Source: Methanospirillaceae archaeon (GTDB lineage: Archaea > Halobacteriota > Methanomicrobia > Methanomicrobiales > Methanospirillaceae). Taken from it: a stretch of DNA of 34,353 nucleotides. The stretch covers positions 1-34,353 of the forward strand of contig JAFGOM010000010.1 of assembly GCA_016926505.1 (NCBI GenBank). Reading direction: 5' to 3'. Below, piece by piece: positions 1 to 8,585 of this stretch. Under the pieces are notes generated by a model, which saw nothing but the letters and a program-made list of their open reading frames with translations, was not told the origin of the DNA and did no database searches. Position numbers and translations under genes: made by a program. Each line of letters starts with the position of its first letter. Positions within the stretch are counted from its first letter, which is position 1.

Positions 1-514
1 CCAGCAGTACGAGTACGTCATCACGAACGCAGCAGGAGAGACCTTTGATGTCATGTTCTCTAAAACTGCCCTTATGAAGGCTGACGGGACCGTAGGAGGG
101 ATCGTCGGCGTTATCTTTGATATCAGTGACAGAAAACTGGCAGAACAGGAGGTCTCGGAAAAACTCAACTACGTAAAGGCGCTCATGGACAGTATGGCAT
201 CTCCGGTCTTTCTCAGGGATAGAAACGGAGTGTACGAGGACTGCAACAAGGCTTTTGAAGAACTTGTCGGGATGTCAAAGAATGAGATCATCGGAAAAAC
301 CATCCATGATTTCTTCCCGAAAGAACTTGCTGACCATTACCGGCACAAAGACGACCTCATTATCGAAAAACCGCATGTCCAGCAGTACGAGTATGTCATC
401 ACAAACGCAGCCGGAGAGACCCAGGAGGTTTTATTCTCAAAAACTGCCCTTCTTAAAGCTGACGGGACCGTAGGAGGGATTGTCGGTGTTATCTTTGATA
501 TCAGTGACAGAAAG
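1..514 (+). repeat. Intragenic tandem PAS duplication, 378-bp period
   Basis: Bases 1-136 match bases 379-514 at about 120 of 136 positions by hand count, an offset of 378 bp or exactly 126 codons. Both copies encode QQYEYVITNAAGET followed by SKTAL and a GGIVGVIFDISDRK end. The duplication preserves the frame and adds one whole PAS unit to the kinase. More copies may lie upstream of the window. Confidence 0.9.
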
Positions 515-1567
515 AAACTGGAGCGGGCTCTTGAAGAGAGTGCCGAGAAGTTCAGAACCCTTGCCGAGTTCACCTATGACTGGGAGTCATGGATCGGACC
601 GGATGGATCATATATTTACGTTTCTCCTTCCTGTCACCGGATATCAGGGTATATGGTCAAAGATTTCATGCAGGACCCGGATCTCCTCATCACGATCACA
701 CATCCTGACGACCAGGAGATGATTGAACACCATTATCACTCAGTCGGCGCCGTTACTGATACTATCCAGCATATTGACTTCAGGATCATCACCAAATCAG
801 GGGAAGAACGATGGATTAGTCATTATTGTCAGCCGGTATTCAGGGAAGACGGATCGTATCTGGGACGCAGGGAGAATAAACGGGATATTACCCAGAGAAA
901 ACAGGTAGAAGCGGCACTTCAGAGAGCAAATCAGAAATTAAACCTCATTTCCGGAGTTACCCGGCATGATGTTCTCAACCAGCTGACCGTCCTTGCCGGG
1001 TATGCAGATCTTGCCAGGGAGAGTGCCAGAGAGAAAGAAGCAATCGAATATATCGACAGGATTCGGGGAACCGTTGAGACAATCACGAACCAGATCTCAT
1101 TTACCAGGATTTACCAGGATATCGGCCTTCATATTGCAGGCTGGCAGGATGTATCTGCAGTAATCCAAAAATCTCTGGAATTTATCCACATAAAAGAGGT
1201 CTCTATCTCTGATCGCCTGAAAAAACTTGAGTTGTATGCAGATCCACTGCTCGAAAAAGTCCTGTACAGCTTTCTTGACAATTCTCAGCGTCATGGGAAA
1301 CATGTAACCCGGGTCTCTTTTGATATGGAGTTTTGCGATGACGGCATCCTGTTTATCTATGAAGACAATGGTATCGGAATTCCCGATGCTGACAAAGAAA
1401 AAATTTTTGAGAGTGGGTATGGGCAGAATACCGGGTATGGACTCTTTCTCTCACGTGAGATCCTCGGGATATCAGATTATACCCTGACAGAAGCCGGTAC
1501 GTATGGAAAAGGGGTGAAATTTATTATTACCATTCCCCAGGGTATGTTCCGGTTCAAGAACGATTAA
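2..1567 (+). CDS. Multi-PAS sensor histidine kinase, 5' end outside the window
   Basis: This is the C-terminal 521 residues of a cytoplasmic-looking sensor kinase; the frame is open from base 2, so the true start lies upstream. In order it has the end of one PAS domain, a complete PAS domain (about 150-510 nt) and a third, divergent PAS/PAC domain (about 540-895 nt). Next come a kinase phospho-acceptor helix with TRHDVLNQL (histidine codon at 965-967) and an HATPase domain with N-box LDNSQRHG, G1-box EDNGIGIP and a GYGLFLS G2-box. No transmembrane segment is visible. The short RHDxxNQL H-box and compact ATPase are typical of methanogen PAS kinases. The signal sensed and the partner are unknown; the two response regulators near 17 kb and 21 kb are possible but unlinked partners. 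The two upstream PAS domains are near duplicates (see the repeat entry). Confidence 0.93.
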   Translation, partial: QQYEYVITNAAGETFDVMFSKTALMKADGTVGGIVGVIFDISDRKLAEQEVSEKLNYVKALMDSMASPVFLRDRNGVYEDCNKAFEELVGMSKNEIIGKTIHDFFPKELADHYRHKDDLIIEKPHVQQYEYVITNAAGETQEVLFSKTALLKADGTVGGIVGVIFDISDRKKLERALEESAEKFRTLAEFTYDWESWIGPDGSYIYVSPSCHRISGYMVKDFMQDPDLLITITHPDDQEMIEHHYHSVGAVTDTIQHIDFRIITKSGEERWISHYCQPVFREDGSYLGRRENKRDITQRKQVEAALQRANQKLNLISGVTRHDVLNQLTVLAGYADLARESAREKEAIEYIDRIRGTVETITNQISFTRIYQDIGLHIAGWQDVSAVIQKSLEFIHIKEVSISDRLKKLELYADPLLEKVLYSFLDNSQRHGKHVTRVSFDMEFCDDGILFIYEDNGIGIPDADKEKIFESGYGQNTGYGLFLSREILGISDYTLTEAGTYGKGVKFIITIPQGMFRFKND

Positions 1568-1617
1568 TGGTTTTTTAGGAGCTTGGATTATCTCCTTTTA
1601 ACACCGAAACTGGTACC

Positions 1618-1770
1618 ATGAAATGTATGAAATGCATGATATGCGGTCATTTGTATGACCCGGCACAGGGAGATAAAGGAGTAGAACCGGGTACTGACTG
1701 GGCAGATCTTCCTGATGACTGGTGCTGTCCCATCTGTCTTGCACCAAAGGAACAGTTTATCACGGCCTGA
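1618..1770 (+). CDS. Rubredoxin
   Basis: A 50-residue iron-sulfur electron carrier, too short for a usual ORF cutoff. It has both knuckles of the rubredoxin Fe(SCys)4 site: [10 protein letters not shown] near the N-terminus (Cys6 and Cys9) and CCPICLAPK near the C-terminus. Between them is the family signature of Gly-rich acidic loop, GTDW and LPDDW. Length fits rubredoxins (about 50-55 residues). The N-terminus MKCMKC carries an extra cysteine at position 3, and there is another next to the second knuckle, which is unusual. In methanogens rubredoxins typically donate electrons to oxygen- or peroxide-detoxifying enzymes; no such partner is in this window. It starts 50 bases after the kinase stop with no strong Shine-Dalgarno site, so it may have its own promoter. 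Confidence 0.9.
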   Translation: MKCMKCMICGHLYDPAQGDKGVEPGTDWADLPDDWCCPICLAPKEQFITA

Positions 1771-2043
1771 GGATTCCTTTTCCCCTTCACAATTCCTGCA
1801 CAACTCCTGCAGAGATGAATCAGGTTTTCATACAGAGATCGGAAGCAGGATCTCCTGTTCCGAATCCACACTCGTTTTTTTCGCTCCGTGATCCTTTTGG
1901 AATTCATATCTGAAAACACACGCATGCAGGAAAAAAGAATTGAACTGACCTGCATGTCGTACTCTGATCTAAGAGAGAGATCGGGTTTTTCGGATGAAAA
2001 CGAAATCCAGCAGACCTAAAGCGCAGAAAAGCTACATACCAGT

Positions 2044-2319
2044 ATGACAACCTCGCTTCTCATCAGGGCGTACGGGCGGGTACAGGGGGTAGGATACCGG
2101 TTCTCTGTTCTGCGTGCCGCACAAGAGAACAACATCACCGGATGGGTCAGGAATGAGACCGATGGAACGGTCTGTATCAGTGCAACCGGTACCCGTGATG
2201 ATCTGTCAGTTTTTATCGAGCGTATCCATGTCCGTGCAGATTCCCATATCCGGGTAAATAACCTTGATATTATGGAGATTCAGCCGATACTGTCTGCAGA
2301 TTTTCGTATACGATACTGA
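2044..2319 (+). CDS. acyP: Acylphosphatase
   Basis: A 91-residue protein of normal acylphosphatase length (about 90-100). The hallmark GRVQGVGYR is at residues 11-19, giving the phosphate-binding loop and catalytic Arg19. The second hallmark GWVRNETDG puts the catalytic Asn at residue 37. The family hydrolyses the carboxyl-phosphate bond of acyl phosphates such as carbamoyl phosphate or 1,3-bisphosphoglycerate in the cytoplasm. The gene stands alone: 273 bases without a gene precede it and an independent secreted-protein gene follows after 43 bases. I see no feature in the upstream gap beyond AT-rich patches. Confidence 0.93.
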   Translation: MTTSLLIRAYGRVQGVGYRFSVLRAAQENNITGWVRNETDGTVCISATGTRDDLSVFIERIHVRADSHIRVNNLDIMEIQPILSADFRIRY

Positions 2320-2332
2320 TAGTGTCATAAAG

Positions 2333-2346
2333 TTCATATAAATTCG
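2333..2346 (+). promoter_or_regulatory. TATA box for the secreted protein gene
   Basis: A TTCATATAAATT element lies about 20-30 bases before the ATG at 2363. If transcription starts about 25 bases downstream, the mRNA would be leaderless or nearly so, consistent with the lack of a Shine-Dalgarno site. Inference from position only. Confidence 0.45.
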
Positions 2347-2362
2347 ATCTGTATATATACCC

Positions 2363-2875
2363 ATGAACAGGCTACTTATTGTTTTCTTATTCCTTCTCAT
2401 TACCGCTCTTTTCATTGCCATACCGGCAGGTGCTGAATGGACGTGGAATGATCCGACGGGTCAGATGGCAGGGAACTGGAATTTCCCGTACGATGACGAG
2501 GATCCCTTCACAATCGGGTTATACTGCTGCTGGTTTGACCTCATCCAGCGGATGATCGATAACATGTCCGGGGGATACTCCTCTTTAGGGATGTCTACAG
2601 ATCCCTATGAAGGATACGGGAACAATACAGTGGAGGCATTAGCATGGACCGGAGAGGTAGATGGAAAACCTGATGAGACCACGAGTTACTGTCCTTCCTG
2701 TCACCCGGAGAAGAATATAAAGAAACCCAATGCCCAGAAAAACCAGGTTTCAGCCGAGATAGCCTATATCAGAAGCCTGATTGAGAAGGATGAGACGCTC
2801 CAGAAGAGGGCAAACAAGACCTATATATCCTCTCTCAGTAAATCAGAACTGTTACGCGAGTTTGGAACTACGTAA
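2363..2875 (+). CDS. Small exported protein with a CxxCH motif
   Basis: A 170-residue protein I do not recognise. The first about 24 residues are a hydrophobic signal peptide ending in a typical AGA cleavage region. The mature part begins Trp/Asp/Pro-rich (EWTWNDP), has a CCW pair near residue 53, and contains one YCPSCHPE segment with the spacing of a c-type haem site or half a zinc site. The C-terminal about 45 residues are charged and predicted helical. There is no second membrane segment, so the protein should be outside the cell or tethered by its uncleaved signal. It has its own TATA box and is followed by a T9 tract at 2898-2906, so it is probably a single-gene transcript. Confidence 0.75.
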   Translation: MNRLLIVFLFLLITALFIAIPAGAEWTWNDPTGQMAGNWNFPYDDEDPFTIGLYCCWFDLIQRMIDNMSGGYSSLGMSTDPYEGYGNNTVEALAWTGEVDGKPDETTSYCPSCHPEKNIKKPNAQKNQVSAEIAYIRSLIEKDETLQKRANKTYISSLSKSELLREFGTT

Positions 2876-3185
2876 AAACAATAATAGTAAATCATCCTTT
2901 TTTTTTAAGATTACAATCAGAGTTCGCTACCGGTCATATGATAGGGGTCTCTGATTCACACCATAAAAACAGATCAAACCCGGGTCTGATAGAAAAAAAA
3001 ATAAGAGCGTTTCGGGAAAAAGACAGATTATAATTTCATGGAGCGAATCATCCGGAAAACCGCTCCTGATACCCGTTCTGTCTTTTATCCTGACGCTATA
3101 AAGGAACGGGTTGTTTCCCGGTGCAACATAACAACCCTCCCCCGTATCGTACCCTGCATCCATCAGGGATAGAAAGAGAGAATTT
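2876..3185. other. 310-bp intergenic region between convergent genes
   Basis: It contains the T9 tract for the plus-strand gene, an A9 run at 2993-3001 that reads as T9 on the minus strand and could end the minus-strand gene at 3186, and an inverted repeat ATCAAACCC/GGGTCTGAT at 2973-2990. A 78-codon minus-strand frame at 2927-3163 looks non-coding in composition and has no family signature. No gene is called here. Confidence 0.6.
2898..2906 (+). terminator. T9 tract ending the secreted protein gene
   Basis: Nine consecutive T residues begin 22 bases after the stop codon. Archaeal termination mainly needs a U-rich 3' end, so this is a likely terminator. Confidence 0.6.
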
Positions 3186-3797
3186 TTATGTCACATCAAT
3201 GAGCTCTGCCTCGGTGATATCTATCGAGTCGCCGAGCGTGTCACGCGTTGCACTGGCCGTCATCTGTTCGGTAAGATCCCGATCTTCCATGACATCCCGT
3301 ATCCGTTCCAGGTACCGGTCCATATCCTCGTCAGACTGAGCTTCAAGAACATGCCGGTACTCACGCAGAGTAGACGGGCTTATTCCCAGCTCTTCACTGA
3401 TGTCCTTCATGGTCTTGTCAGACTGCAGGAGCTCAACCATCTTATCCTGATCAAAAGGCATCTTAAAGTCAAGATCACGAAACAGTTTCATCCTGACCCG
3501 TGCACGGGCAACCGTCTTTGAGAGCTTCTCGTCACCGAGATCGCGGGCTATCTCGGTGTCATTCTTTCCACTATGATATGCGCAAACGAGTTTAGCCATC
3601 TGGATCGGTTTTAATTTCGTTTTAAAAACACCCTGGTCCTGCATTTCACGCATAATCAGGGCGATTTCACGTTCCACAGCATCACTGTCACGAAGAGTAC
3701 CATGTATCTTCTTCATCGGCTCTACGATTTTGGTATTACCGGTTATATCAGTGAACAGTTGAAAGAGCTGTTTCTTCTTCTCTGTCTCATCAGGCAT
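3186..3797 (-). CDS. Helix-turn-helix protein, resembling haloarchaeal Cmi4
   Basis: A 203-residue soluble, highly charged protein. Two helix-turn-helix-like segments can be read: one around NDTEIARDLGDEKLSKTV (about residues 79-96) and a clearer one at MKDISEELGISPSTLREYR (about 131-149), the latter with the classic Gly-turn and Ser/Thr recognition-helix start. The acidic C-terminal tail lacks a domain. From memory the architecture resembles the 'conditioned medium-induced protein 4' family of halophiles and methanogens; that name is tentative and its function is unknown. It is probably a DNA-binding regulator. It is transcribed alone, away from glyS, with about 280 bases between the two starts. 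Confidence 0.75.
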   Translation of the reverse strand: MPDETEKKKQLFQLFTDITGNTKIVEPMKKIHGTLRDSDAVEREIALIMREMQDQGVFKTKLKPIQMAKLVCAYHSGKNDTEIARDLGDEKLSKTVARARVRMKLFRDLDFKMPFDQDKMVELLQSDKTMKDISEELGISPSTLREYRHVLEAQSDEDMDRYLERIRDVMEDRDLTEQMTASATRDTLGDSIDITEAELIDVT

Positions 3798-4076
3798 AAA
3801 TTATCACGCAACAGCCGAATACCGATATAGATGCTTGTAAGACTATTTATAACTGTTGATTTGATCCCGGATTTGAACGGGTCAAAGAGAACCAGGATGG
3901 AATTTCTGAGCTACGCAGTGATACATGAAAATCCGGACTTTATTCTTTTTCGCCTCAAAAATCATACCCTCCTGCTTTTCAACCTGCAGTCAATGAGCCT
4001 GAAAAATAAGTTCCCTGTGATAGGATTTATGGTATCATGACCCTAAACATAAGAGAATCCGGATATACGTGATCAT

Positions 4077-5795
4077 ATGAGTGATATTTATGAGAGTGTA
4101 ATGGATCTTGCACGTCGTCGTGGATTTGTCTGGCCTACTTCTGAGTGTTACGGCTCTGTTGCAGGTTTAATAGATTACGGCCCCCTCGGTACTATGCTGA
4201 AACGGCGGATAGAAGATACATGGCGTTCATTTTTCGTAATCCGGGAAGGATATTACGAGATTGAATGTCCAACGCTCGGGCAGGAGGCAATCTATGTTGC
4301 TTCCGGCCATGTAAAGGGATTTTCAGACAAGATGTGCCAGTGCCCGCACTGCCAGGAATATCTGCGTGCTGACCATATTGCTGAAGAGAATCATGTCCCT
4401 GAAGCTGCAACAAAAAAGGAAGACGAACTTGCTGCATGCATTGCTTCCTTTCCCTGCCCGGTGTGTAACGAGATCCTAGGCAAAACAGAAGTCTTCTCAT
4501 TTAACCTGATGTTTCAGACAACCATTGGTCCGGGATCTCAGCGACGGGGTTATCTCAGACCTGAGACCGCACAAGGGATCTTCACCGATTTTTCAAGGCT
4601 CCTGCGGTTTTACCGGGACAAATTACCCTTTGGTACGGTGCAGATCGGAAAGTCATACCGCAACGAGATCTCACCCCGGCAGGGGATGATCCGGTTACGG
4701 GAATTTTCCCAGGCTGAAGCCGAGATATTTGTTCATCCTGACAAGAAACAGCACCCGTCATTCTTTCGGTATGCTTCATATGCTTTCTCTCTTCTCTCTT
4801 CCCGCCAGCAGTTACACAAAGAAGAAGCAAAAATCTACACCATGGAGCAGGCAGTCTCTGAGTCGGTCATTGCAAATGAATATGTTGCCTATTACCTCGC
4901 CTTAACGCACGAGATCCTGACAACTATCGGCATCGACCCGGAAAAATTACGGTTCCGTCAGCACCTTCCCGATGAGCGGGCACATTATGCACTTGACTGC
5001 TGGGATGCTGAGATCTTTTCAGAACGTTTTGGCTGGGTTGAAACAGTAGGTATCGCAGACAGGACCGATTATGACTTACGGGCTCACGAGAAGCATAGCG
5101 GCGAACGGTTCAGTGTATTTATCCCGTTTGACACTCCGCAAAAAGAGAAGCAGAAACGGATAACAGCGAACATGGGAATACTGGGTCCCCGGTACCGCGA
5201 TAAAGCAAAATATATCGCAGAGGCACTTGCAGAGGCAGAACCGGGGCCGGATGGGGCATCGGTTACCATTGGCGGGGAAGAGATCTTCATTCCTGCCGAT
5301 CTCTATGAAGTCATCGAGGAAGAGGTTCTCATCCGGGGCATTGATGTGATGCCACATGTAATAGAGCCCAGTTTCGGGATAGACCGGATGCTCTATGCAG
5401 TTCTTGAGCATAGCTACAAAGAAGAGATGGTTGAAGGGGAGATACGAAGGATCTTACGACTTCCGCCCGTGATAGCCCCGATACAGGTCGCAGTCTTCCC
5501 CCTGATGCCTCGTGACGGACTTGATGAGATTGCAACCCGGCTCACCGGGAGACTGCATACATCCGGCATCATGGCAGAATATGATGATTCCGGGGCTATC
5601 GGCAGGAGATATCGACGCCAGGACGAGATCGGGACCGTTTTTGCCGTAACCATCGATTACGAAAGCAAAGAAAACAACACGGTTACACTCCGGGAGCGCG
5701 ACAGCATGAAGCAGGTTCGTATCGCTATCGAAAGTGTCCCGGATCTCATCAGGGACCTCATCAATGGTTCACGCAGGTTTGCAGATTTAATGTGA
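4077..5795 (+). CDS. glyS: Glycyl-tRNA synthetase, archaeal/eukaryotic dimer type
   Basis: A 572-residue class II aminoacyl-tRNA synthetase that charges tRNA-Gly. The N-terminal motif 1 region (YGPLGTMLKRRI) is followed by a cysteine-rich insert with CQCPHC at 88-92 and CPVC at 127-130, probably zinc-binding. Motif 2 includes RPETAQGIF at 161-169 and continues to YRNEISPRQG. Motif 3 is the SFGIDRM segment near residue 450. The C-terminal about 100 residues form the anticodon-binding domain. Length matches the archaeal alpha2 form. The ATG start follows GTGATC, close to but tightly spaced from the start. Its last codons overlap the start of hef by four bases, so the two are co-transcribed. Confidence 0.97.
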   Translation: MSDIYESVMDLARRRGFVWPTSECYGSVAGLIDYGPLGTMLKRRIEDTWRSFFVIREGYYEIECPTLGQEAIYVASGHVKGFSDKMCQCPHCQEYLRADHIAEENHVPEAATKKEDELAACIASFPCPVCNEILGKTEVFSFNLMFQTTIGPGSQRRGYLRPETAQGIFTDFSRLLRFYRDKLPFGTVQIGKSYRNEISPRQGMIRLREFSQAEAEIFVHPDKKQHPSFFRYASYAFSLLSSRQQLHKEEAKIYTMEQAVSESVIANEYVAYYLALTHEILTTIGIDPEKLRFRQHLPDERAHYALDCWDAEIFSERFGWVETVGIADRTDYDLRAHEKHSGERFSVFIPFDTPQKEKQKRITANMGILGPRYRDKAKYIAEALAEAEPGPDGASVTIGGEEIFIPADLYEVIEEEVLIRGIDVMPHVIEPSFGIDRMLYAVLEHSYKEEMVEGEIRRILRLPPVIAPIQVAVFPLMPRDGLDEIATRLTGRLHTSGIMAEYDDSGAIGRRYRRQDEIGTVFAVTIDYESKENNTVTLRERDSMKQVRIAIESVPDLIRDLINGSRRFADLM

Positions 5796-8107
5796 CAGAA
5801 TTTGTAACGCATCCCCTCATCAGAAAAAACAGCATACAAAGGCGTGCGTACCAGCTCGCGATAGCAATGCGGGCTCTTGATGGAAACACACTCGTGGTGA
5901 TCCCGACCGGTCTTGGAAAGACGGCAATCGCACTGCTTACCGCAGCGTCTCGCCTGTACAATAACGGGGGCAGGATTCTCATGCTTGCCCCGACAAAACC
6001 CTTAATCGAACAGCATATGCGATATTTCAGTGCTCATCTGGTGCCTGAAAAAAAGGAGGTGCAGAACGAAGATCCTACCAAAAACGATAGTATCACTTCA
6101 GAATCGTATCTCCTCTTTACCGGCGATACACATCCGCAGAGCAGGACAGATGCATGGAAACGGGCCACGGTCTGTTTTGCAACCCCGCAGGTCATTAAAA
6201 ATGACCTGATTGCAGGCAGGTACACCCTCTCTGACGTATCACTTCTCATCTTTGATGAAGGGCACCGTGCAATGGGAAATTACAGTTATGTCTTCCTGGC
6301 CGGCCGGTACATGGAGACGGCAAAAGATCCCCTCATCCTTGCGATGACTGCATCCCCGGGAGGTAACCGGGAAAAGATACAGGAAATCTGCGAAAATCTG
6401 CATATATCAAACGTCCAGACCCGGGTAGAGACCGATCCTGACGTACTTCCCTTTGTCCATGAGCGGGAGGTAACCTTTCTGTATGTACCCCTCCCCCGGG
6501 AGATACGGGATATCATCGATCTCCTCTCACGCATGCTTGATGACCGTCTTTTAGAACTGCAACGGATGGGGTACGATGCACCAAAACGACAGAATCTCTC
6601 GATGAAAGTGTTAAACCAGTTGCACGGGGCAATACAGAGCAGAATATCCTTAAAAGACCCGGATGGATTTATCGCTGCAAGTATTCATGCAGAGTGCTTA
6701 AAGATCCGGCATGCCATCAGTCTTGGTGAATCGCAGGGATGTCTTGTATTACAAGGATACCTGGAAAAACTGCATGCAGACGGTACATCTGCTGGAGGTA
6801 CCCGGGCTGCAGCACGGATAGCAAAAGATCCCTTATTTATTGAAGCGTTCGGGAAGAGTTTCCTCTTCTCTGAGGAATGTCATCCCAAGCTGCTTGCCCT
6901 CCCCAATCTTATCAGGGAGGAACTGGACAGGGATTCCGATTGCCGGATCATTATATTTGCCACGTACCGGGATACCGTGAGTCAGATTGTGGGAATCCTC
7001 GGGAAAGAAGGGATCGATGCCGGAAGATTTGTCGGACAGGCAACAAAGGAGCGCGAGAAGGGTCTCAGCCAGAAGAAACAAATTGAGACCCTCAGCCGGT
7101 TCCGTGAGGGACAATTCCGGGTTCTTGTTGCAACATCAGTCGGTGAGGAAGGACTTGATATTCCTTCAACAGACCTCGTTATCTTTTACGAACCGGTGCC
7201 GTCCGAGATCCGTTCCATCCAGAGGAAAGGAAGAACTGGCAGGCACGGAACCGGGAAAATCCTCGTACTGGTAACAAAGGACACATCAGATGAGACCTTC
7301 CGGTTCGTCTCGCAGAACAGGGAACGGGCAATGGTAAAAGAGATTAAAGAATTACAGAAACAACCAAAATCCCGGCAGGCACAAATTCCGGATATCGGGA
7401 CCGGGGAAGTTTATACCCGGCCATCTACCACCCGGGAACCGGATCCCGGGGGTACATCAGAAAAACCTCTTGTGATGGTTGATGACCGTGAAACCATGTC
7501 ACGGGTGGCAGAAGAACTCTCAAACCTGGGAACCGGAATTGAGCTGATGAGGCTGCCGTTTGGGGATTATCAGATCGGGGATCGGATAATCATTGAACGA
7601 AAGACTACCCGTGACTTTGTCGATTCACTCATCAACCGTGACCTGCTGGGACAGATTCATTCCATGAGTCAGCATGTAACCAAACCTGTTCTTATCATCG
7701 AGGGAGAGGATCTCTTTGGACAGCGGGATATTCATCCAAACGCTATCAGGGGTACTCTTGCTGCTATTGCAATCGATATGGGAGTGACCATCCTTTACAC
7801 AAAGGATGCAGAAGAGACGGCTGTTATGATCCATCTCATTGCGCGCAGGGAGAAGCGGGAAGCGAGGACCGGTGGTGCCATGTGGCTTCAGAAATCATAT
7901 CTCTCACAGAACGAGACAAAGGAACAGATAATCAGCTCTCTGCCTGAGATCGGATCCATCCATGCAAAGAGGCTCCTTTCGGAGTTTGGTTCAGTCCGGG
8001 GCGTTATCACGGCAGAGCGGGATGATCTCGTTCGAATTAAAGGCATTGGCCAGGGAAGAGCGGATCGGATCGTTGATCTTCTCAACTCACCCTACGAGGG
8101 ATCATAA
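5792..8107 (+). CDS. hef: Hef-type helicase/XPF nuclease
   Basis: A 771-residue archaeal Hef (FANCM/XPF relative) that remodels and cuts stalled or branched replication forks. The N-terminal SF2 helicase has Walker A TGLGKT at 39-44, DEGH at 155-158, TAS at 186-188, a helical insert, then GEEGLDIP and QRKGRTGR (477-484). The nuclease domain has DDRE at 564-567, GDY at 591-593 and the ERKTTRD active site at 602-608. A tandem helix-hairpin-helix domain fills about 718-765. All catalytic motifs are intact and length fits the family. The start is GTG inside the glyS stop region (4-base overlap GTGA), so translation is likely coupled. The 3' end overlaps the convergent UPF0148 gene by six bases. 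Confidence 0.96.
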   Translation: MTEFVTHPLIRKNSIQRRAYQLAIAMRALDGNTLVVIPTGLGKTAIALLTAASRLYNNGGRILMLAPTKPLIEQHMRYFSAHLVPEKKEVQNEDPTKNDSITSESYLLFTGDTHPQSRTDAWKRATVCFATPQVIKNDLIAGRYTLSDVSLLIFDEGHRAMGNYSYVFLAGRYMETAKDPLILAMTASPGGNREKIQEICENLHISNVQTRVETDPDVLPFVHEREVTFLYVPLPREIRDIIDLLSRMLDDRLLELQRMGYDAPKRQNLSMKVLNQLHGAIQSRISLKDPDGFIAASIHAECLKIRHAISLGESQGCLVLQGYLEKLHADGTSAGGTRAAARIAKDPLFIEAFGKSFLFSEECHPKLLALPNLIREELDRDSDCRIIIFATYRDTVSQIVGILGKEGIDAGRFVGQATKEREKGLSQKKQIETLSRFREGQFRVLVATSVGEEGLDIPSTDLVIFYEPVPSEIRSIQRKGRTGRHGTGKILVLVTKDTSDETFRFVSQNRERAMVKEIKELQKQPKSRQAQIPDIGTGEVYTRPSTTREPDPGGTSEKPLVMVDDRETMSRVAEELSNLGTGIELMRLPFGDYQIGDRIIIERKTTRDFVDSLINRDLLGQIHSMSQHVTKPVLIIEGEDLFGQRDIHPNAIRGTLAAIAIDMGVTILYTKDAEETAVMIHLIARREKREARTGGAMWLQKSYLSQNETKEQIISSLPEIGSIHAKRLLSEFGSVRGVITAERDDLVRIKGIGQGRADRIVDLLNSPYEGS

Positions 8108-8545
8108 GACCCGGTTCGATCCCAGACAGGAAAGAGCCTGTGCACCGTCCCGCACTGCCTGCATAAGATCCAAAACCCTCCGGGTATCCTGTTCGTGAGA
8201 TATCCGTTCCAGCAGATCGGATATCGTTGCTGAGATTGCAAAAGCCAGCTCAGATGGCAGAACCACTTCTTCTCCCGGTCTTTCGGTACTCCCTGGGGTT
8301 TTTGGGTCACTGGTACCAGAAGAGGAGGTTTTATGCACACCTGATTTTTGGGATTCCCTTATGAAACTTTTATTATTTTCTCTGGTAAGAGTATCTGACT
8401 CTGCATTCTTCTTCTCATCACAAACGACACAGAGAGTTTCCCCTTTGTATAAAAAAAGAGGGGAACCACATACAGAACAGGATGAAGCAAGCATTTTTCC
8501 TCCTTTTAAGAGGAATTCTGCCATTATTTCATCGGGTTTTTTCAT
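8102..8545 (-). CDS. UPF0148 / autoantigen p27 (SSSCA1) zinc-ribbon protein
   Basis: A 147-residue protein. After a helical start (EIMAEFLLKGGKML) comes a zinc ribbon with CSVCGSPL (Cys23, Cys26) and CVVC (Cys39, Cys42), the signature of the UPF0148 family. A Ser/Thr/Glu-rich low-complexity linker (about 45-90) leads to a conserved-looking helical C-terminus. The function of the archaeal family is unknown. A TTG two codons upstream (8551) is in frame, but the ATG at 8545 starts right at the family N-terminus and is preferred. Its 3' end overlaps hef by six bases on the other strand. It shares an upstream region with UPF0147, which reads the other way. Confidence 0.88.
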   Translation of the reverse strand: MKKPDEIMAEFLLKGGKMLASSCSVCGSPLFLYKGETLCVVCDEKKNAESDTLTRENNKSFIRESQKSGVHKTSSSGTSDPKTPGSTERPGEEVVLPSELAFAISATISDLLERISHEQDTRRVLDLMQAVRDGAQALSCLGSNRVL

Positions 8546-8568
8546 ACTCAACAGGTAGTCTGTGGCAA

Positions 8569-8577
8569 CTATTTAAG
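8569..8577 (+). promoter_or_regulatory. TATA box for the UPF0147 gene
   Basis: CTATTTAAG lies about 50 bases upstream of the ATG at 8622. The expected transcription start about 25 bases downstream falls inside the palindrome at 8586-8601. Positional inference. Confidence 0.5.
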
Positions 8578-8585
8578 TGTTCATA

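Noticed and set aside
1647-1955. 102-codon minus-strand frame over the rubredoxin gene
   Set aside because: Antisense to a clear rubredoxin, Arg/Ser-rich, no family features.
2927-3163. 78-codon minus-strand frame after the secreted protein
   Set aside because: Low-complexity FFF and IIIC stretches, no ribosome site or family signature, overlaps an A/T tract that is probably a terminator.
3831-4040. 69-codon plus-strand frame between the HTH gene and glyS
   Set aside because: Covers the likely promoter region of both genes, composition is not protein-like, no start context.
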